A DNA stretch of 64,000 nt, taken from positions 3,892,662 to 3,956,661 of the forward strand of contig NZ_CM001484.1 of NCBI RefSeq assembly GCF_000243395.2. Reading direction: 5' to 3'. The stretch comes from Saccharomonospora glauca K62. Its GTDB lineage: Bacteria > Actinomycetota > Actinomycetes > Mycobacteriales > Pseudonocardiaceae. Positions 60,890 through 64,000 of this stretch are shown here, in pieces. Under the pieces are notes generated by a model that was given only the letters and a program-made list of their open reading frames with translations, ran no database searches and was not told where the DNA came from. A program made the translations under genes and the position numbers. How positions within the stretch are numbered: position 1 is the stretch's first letter; each line of letters opens with the position of its first letter.

Positions 60890-61498
60890 TCACCCCGCAC
60901 GCAATGCCGTGTCGTGAGCGATGGCGTGTTGGACGATGGAGATGAGCACCTGCTTGGCCGATTCCCGGTCGCGAGCGTCACAAGCCATGATCGGCACGGA
61001 AGGCGAAATGGTCAACGCGTGTCGAACGTCTTCGATCTGGTGGTGCAAAAGCCGGTCGAAGCAGTTGATCGCCACGATGTACGGCAGTTTGCGGTTCTCG
61101 AAGAAGTCGATCGACGGGAAGGCGTCGGCGAGCCTTCTGGTGTCGACCAGCACCACGGCCCCGATGGCGCCGTAGGCGAGGTCGTCCCACATGAACCAGA
61201 AGCGGTGCTGCCCCGGAGTACCGAAGATGTAGAGCACCAGGTCGGAATCCAACGTGATCCGACCGAAGTCCATCGCGACCGTGGTGGTCATCTTGTTCGG
61301 CGTCTGCGACAAGTCGTCGACCGAGACACTCGCTTCGGTCATGGACGCCTCGGTGGTCAAGGGGTCGATCTCCGACACCGCTCCCACGAGCGTTGTCTTG
61401 CCGACACCGAAACCACCGGCGACCACGATCTTGGCCGACTGGGTCGGGCCTGACGTCGCCGGCGTGGCAGCGGACACGTCAAATTCTCCGAAGCCCAC
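60890..61498 (-). CDS. conservon GTP-binding protein (CvnD type)
   Basis: 202-residue small Ras-like GTPase. P-loop GGFGVGKTTLVG (about 28-39), switch region DFGRITLD, FGTPGQHRFWFMW in place of DxxG (G3 loop lacks Asp-Xaa-Xaa-Gly order but has TPGQ), and INCFD as the NKxD-like base motif. These features match the CvnD/MglA-like family of actinobacteria. Its start overlaps the first DUF742 gene by 20 bp. Conservon GTPases relay signals from the sensor kinase. Confidence 0.93.
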   Translation of the reverse strand: MGFGEFDVSAATPATSGPTQSAKIVVAGGFGVGKTTLVGAVSEIDPLTTEASMTEASVSVDDLSQTPNKMTTTVAMDFGRITLDSDLVLYIFGTPGQHRFWFMWDDLAYGAIGAVVLVDTRRLADAFPSIDFFENRKLPYIVAINCFDRLLHHQIEDVRHALTISPSVPIMACDARDRESAKQVLISIVQHAIAHDTALRAG

Positions 61499-62249
61499 TG
61501 AGAACCCTTTCCATGAACTCGATACTGGGCCGGTCTCCCGTCCTGGTGGAGGACGCGGAGTGCACTAGCACTAGGCCGAGACCGGCAACGTCACCAACGA
61601 GGATTCGCACGACACCGAGTGGCATCTTGAGCAACGCGGCCACCTCGGCCACCGACCTGGTGTCGAGGCACAGCCCGCAGATGGAACGGTGCTCGGGCAC
61701 ACGCACCTTTTCCAATCGCCTGCCCCGCTCGCTGGTCGAGATGAGGGCCTCGATGGCCAGGTCGTAGTCCGGCTTCGTCCGTCCCCTGGTGCGGAAGTAC
61801 GGACGGACGAGCCCCGACGACTCCTCCACCTCCTCGGGCTCGACGTCGCGGTAGTGGCGGGGTGTCGGGGAAGGTGACACCCCGCCGGACATCGGACCCG
61901 GATCGTACCCACCCGTGTCGTAGGCGGAGCTCCGATAGCCGGTGTCGTACGACGAGTCCTCGGTGCGGGGGAACCCGCCGCCGCCCATCCCGTACAGCTC
62001 GGCGCCGGGCCCCGACAACAGCGAGGAATGCCCGTAGTCGGAGAGGTCGAAGTCCGCCGGTCCCGGAGAGTCGAGGCCTCCGGAGCGCAGCCACTCCCCC
62101 GTGTCGAGAGGGTCGTCGACCCTCCGCGAGGGACGACGTCCGCGGCCACCACGGCCGCCGAACGCCACGTCCTCCGGTTCACTCGGCCAGCCCCCAGTCG
62201 CGCGGTCCCTGTCGAGCCGTCGATCACCTCGTGAGTGCCCCGAATCCAC
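61479..62249 (-). CDS. DUF742 protein (first conservon C gene)
   Basis: 256-residue protein. Residues 1 to about 140 are a low-complexity Gly/Asp/Tyr/Arg-rich region; the DUF742 core (about 145-256) has LVRPYFRTRGRTKPDYDLAIEAL (in part), SICGLCLDTRSVAEVAALLKMPLG and FMERVLSGLRR. Similar to the second copy over the core only. It overlaps the GTPase gene by 20 bp. A 17-bp direct repeat pair lies just upstream of its start, which may mark an internal promoter. Confidence 0.92.
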   Translation of the reverse strand: MDSGHSRGDRRLDRDRATGGWPSEPEDVAFGGRGGRGRRPSRRVDDPLDTGEWLRSGGLDSPGPADFDLSDYGHSSLLSGPGAELYGMGGGGFPRTEDSSYDTGYRSSAYDTGGYDPGPMSGGVSPSPTPRHYRDVEPEEVEESSGLVRPYFRTRGRTKPDYDLAIEALISTSERGRRLEKVRVPEHRSICGLCLDTRSVAEVAALLKMPLGVVRILVGDVAGLGLVLVHSASSTRTGDRPSIEFMERVLSGLRRI

Positions 62250-62270
62250 GGCGGTCTCCTCAGTGTTTCG

Positions 62271-62305
62271 TCACCGAACTGCGTTGTCTCACCGAACTAC
62301 GTTGT
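62271..62305. repeat. 17-bp direct repeat pair inside the conservon
   Basis: TCACCGAACTGCGTTGT (62271-62287) and TCACCGAACTACGTTGT (62289-62305) repeat with an 18-bp period and one mismatch. A weaker ACGTTGTG follows at 62311. The pair lies in the only sizeable gap (98 bp) between two conservon genes, upstream of the DUF742 start. Candidate operator or internal promoter element. Confidence 0.85.
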
Positions 62306-62347
62306 TGCAAACGTTGTGTTTCGCGGGTGTTTCCCTCTGCCGAGCGG

Positions 62348-62803
62348 CTACCGGCGCGAGCCCTGCAACTGGGCCCGCAGCTCCGGTGTCATCTGCTGCC
62401 CCACCCGGTCGACCAGCAAGGTCATCTCGTAGACGACGAGGCCGATGTCGCTGTCGGGGGCGCCGAGCACCGCGAGGCAGGAGCCGTCGGACACCGACAT
62501 GAGGAACAAGAAACCGTTCGCCATCTCCACGACGGTCTGTGCCACGGGACCGCCCTCGAACACCTGCGCGGCTCCCCGCGCCAGGCTCGTGAGCCCCGAT
62601 GCCACGGCGGCGAGCTGGTCGGCTCGGTCCTTGGGCAAGCCGCGCGAAGCCGCCAACAGCAGCCCGTCCGCGGACACGACCACGGCGTGGGCGGCACCGG
62701 GAACCCGGTGCACAAAGTCGGTGATGAGCCAAGCGAAGCTGCCTTGCTGTCCGGAGTTGCCCTTTTTCGGCGCACCCGGATGCGCTGAACCCGCGCGTGT
62801 CAA
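62348..62803 (-). CDS. roadblock/LC7 protein (first conservon B gene)
   Basis: 151-residue roadblock/LC7 protein. The TTG start at 62803 is supported by GAAGGAG seven bases upstream. The core matches the second copy closely ([41 protein letters not shown] in parts). It follows the kinase gene by 3 bp, so they are co-translated, as in known cvnA-cvnB pairs. Likely partner of DUF742 and the GTPase. Confidence 0.93.
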   Translation of the reverse strand: MTRAGSAHPGAPKKGNSGQQGSFAWLITDFVHRVPGAAHAVVVSADGLLLAASRGLPKDRADQLAAVASGLTSLARGAAQVFEGGPVAQTVVEMANGFLFLMSVSDGSCLAVLGAPDSDIGLVVYEMTLLVDRVGQQMTPELRAQLQGSRR

Positions 62804-62806
62804 CTT

Positions 62807-64000
62807 CTACTCCTTCGCCCCGTTGTGACGGGTGTCGTTGCCCGTCTCGTCGAACTGCTCACTCTGGGCCGACGTCTCCTTGAGCGCGTGGCGTCCGCTC
62901 TGGTAGCCACGCTGGAAGCTCTTCATGCGGTTGCGCGCCGCCTCGGCCGACCTGGCGACGGCACTGCGTCCCGGCTTCCCGGCCGTGGTGTCGGCGAACG
63001 CGTTCCCCTGGCTCGGGGAAATCGAACCCGGCACCAAGTATGCGTTGGGCACCCGCTTGGGAAGACCGGCAGGAGTGATCTCCGCGTGCTTCTCCTCCAG
63101 CAGCGCGTGGGCGGCTTCCCAACCGCTGTCGGAAGCGCTGTGCCAGCCCAGGTCCTTCGAGCTGCTCTGGGTCGCCTTCTCGGCGTCGCCGTTCACAGCG
63201 GCGCCCGCCGTCTCGCCGCTGTCGGAGTCGGAAACCGAACCGGGCTCGGCGCCCCACGCCTCACCGTCGGTGTCGACGTCGTCGTCGAACGGTTCCTCCT
63301 CGCTGAACCACCGCGACAGCACTGACTGGTAGATCGGCAGTCTCCTGGTGGGTACATCGTCCTCCAGTGCGCTCCCGTCGCCTCCGGCCGACGGAGCGTG
63401 GGACTCCGAACCCTCCCTCGGCACGTAGCGCGTTTCCTCGTTGGGCGACGCCTCCGCGTACGCCTCGGTGACAGGGCCGTCGTCGTCACCGTCCGGCGAC
63501 TCGACCGGCCACTGCGGTTCTTCTGACTCGGCGGCCGGAACCGGCTGCGAGATCTCGGTGGGGGGTTCCGGTGTCGGCTCCGCCGGGGCCGGACTCATGA
63601 ACGGTCCCGCCGCCTTGCCGGTGCCTCCGACGAGGTCGTCGAGGCTGATGGGCTGAGCCAGCGGGCGCAGACCGTTCTCCCCGTGCGGGACCGACGACGA
63701 GGGTTCCTCCTGCGGCTCCGGGGTCGAAGCCGCCCGCTCCTGCACGGACGGAGTCGGCGGGGGCGGTGGCGTGGAGGGCCGATCGGCATCCGACGACGGC
63801 TTGCGCGGCGCGGGAAGCGGCGGCACGGCGGACGTCGGGGTCGAAGCGTCCACACGCGACGGCAGGGACGTCTCGGCCCCGGTCTCCCGCGAAGCGACGG
63901 AAGACTTGGGCAGGGACGTCACCGTGGAGGGAGCCTCGGTGAGCAGGTCGCTGGGCACGACCACGCGGGCGATCACGCCACCGTCGATGTCCTCGTTCTC
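62807..64000 (-). CDS. conservon sensor histidine kinase (CvnA-like), C-terminal part
   Basis: Last 397 residues of a gene that continues beyond the window. The first visible residues (GGVIARVVVPSDLL) are the end of a GHKL ATPase domain of the nitrate/nitrite-sensor-like kinase family; the remaining 385 are a long Pro/Ser/Glu-rich disordered tail ending in basic RSAEAARNRMKSFQRGYQSG. Such tails are common in actinobacterial CvnA proteins. It heads the order kinase-roadblock-DUF742-GTPase-roadblock-DUF742. The sensor part is not visible, so the signal is unknown. Confidence 0.88.
   Translation of the reverse strand, partial: ENEDIDGGVIARVVVPSDLLTEAPSTVTSLPKSSVASRETGAETSLPSRVDASTPTSAVPPLPAPRKPSSDADRPSTPPPPPTPSVQERAASTPEPQEEPSSSVPHGENGLRPLAQPISLDDLVGGTGKAAGPFMSPAPAEPTPEPPTEISQPVPAAESEEPQWPVESPDGDDDGPVTEAYAEASPNEETRYVPREGSESHAPSAGGDGSALEDDVPTRRLPIYQSVLSRWFSEEEPFDDDVDTDGEAWGAEPGSVSDSDSGETAGAAVNGDAEKATQSSSKDLGWHSASDSGWEAAHALLEEKHAEITPAGLPKRVPNAYLVPGSISPSQGNAFADTTAGKPGRSAVARSAEAARNRMKSFQRGYQSGRHALKETSAQSEQFDETGNDTRHNGAKE

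Overview
This window is about 71% GC, with dense, GTG-rich, frequently 4-bp-overlapping genes typical of a high-GC Gram-positive actinomycete. The gene set suggests a member of the Pseudonocardiaceae, Saccharomonospora- or Amycolatopsis-like (family inferred from gene content, not proven). It includes SepH, a resuscitation-promoting factor, DUF3558 and DUF2771 lipoproteins, WXG100-type proteins and a conservon with roadblock, DUF742 and GTPase genes. Much of it follows, as I recall that genome, the gene order of the Mycobacterium tuberculosis block Rv0862c-Rv0889c: citA, serC, sepH, DUF2537, SpoU methyltransferase, MarR, DUF2530, DUF3027, MFS, DUF2771, cspB, moaA, moaD, rpfA, mog/moaE, moaC, helicase-like protein. 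Accessory genes are inserted between these conserved blocks.

Layout. 1-3.2 kb: the end of a DHA2 drug exporter, a MarR regulator and a second exporter. 3.3-12.6 kb: pdxH, citA, an EphD-like hydrolase-SDR fusion, lactate permease, a serine hydrolase, serC and sepH. 12.6-17.9 kb: an inserted glycan cassette (UDP-sulfoquinovose synthase-like enzyme, GtrA protein, GT-C/GT2 fusion, sugar epimerase) bracketed by two arrays of one 21-bp repeat family. 17.9-27 kb: DUF2537 protein, SpoU methyltransferase, GCS2-like ligase, sodA, MFS/MarR pair, a small helical protein with a DUF3558 lipoprotein, purine permease, DUF2530. 27-30 kb: a large GHKL/sacsin-like ATPase gene frameshifted by a perfect 29-bp tandem duplication. 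30-37.4 kb: DUF3027, glutamine cyclotransferase, MFS, DUF2771, nsrR-hmp nitric-oxide defence, cold-shock protein, HAD phosphatase. 37.4-46 kb: TetR with an R2lox oxidase, a K+ channel, acyl-CoA synthetase, SRPBCC, RecQ, metallophosphatase, HAD-IIA phosphatase.

46-57 kb is a molybdenum region: a regulator-modABC uptake operon runs divergently from moaA-moaD, and malic enzyme-moaC-mogA/moaE lies further on. Together they cover molybdate import and most molybdenum cofactor assembly (MoaA, C, D, E, Mog; no MoeA, MoeB or MoaB-only gene seen). rpfA, with a long leader that could be a c-di-AMP riboswitch, and a WXG100 / Ntox44-like toxin pair sit inside this region. MoaC carries an odd C-terminal tail made of a 72-bp in-frame repeat. 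57.4-64 kb: a helicase-associated protein, a third 21-bp repeat array, then an extended conservon (histidine kinase, roadblock, DUF742, GTPase, second roadblock, second DUF742) running off the window end.

No tRNA, rRNA, CRISPR array, transposase or integrase was recognised.
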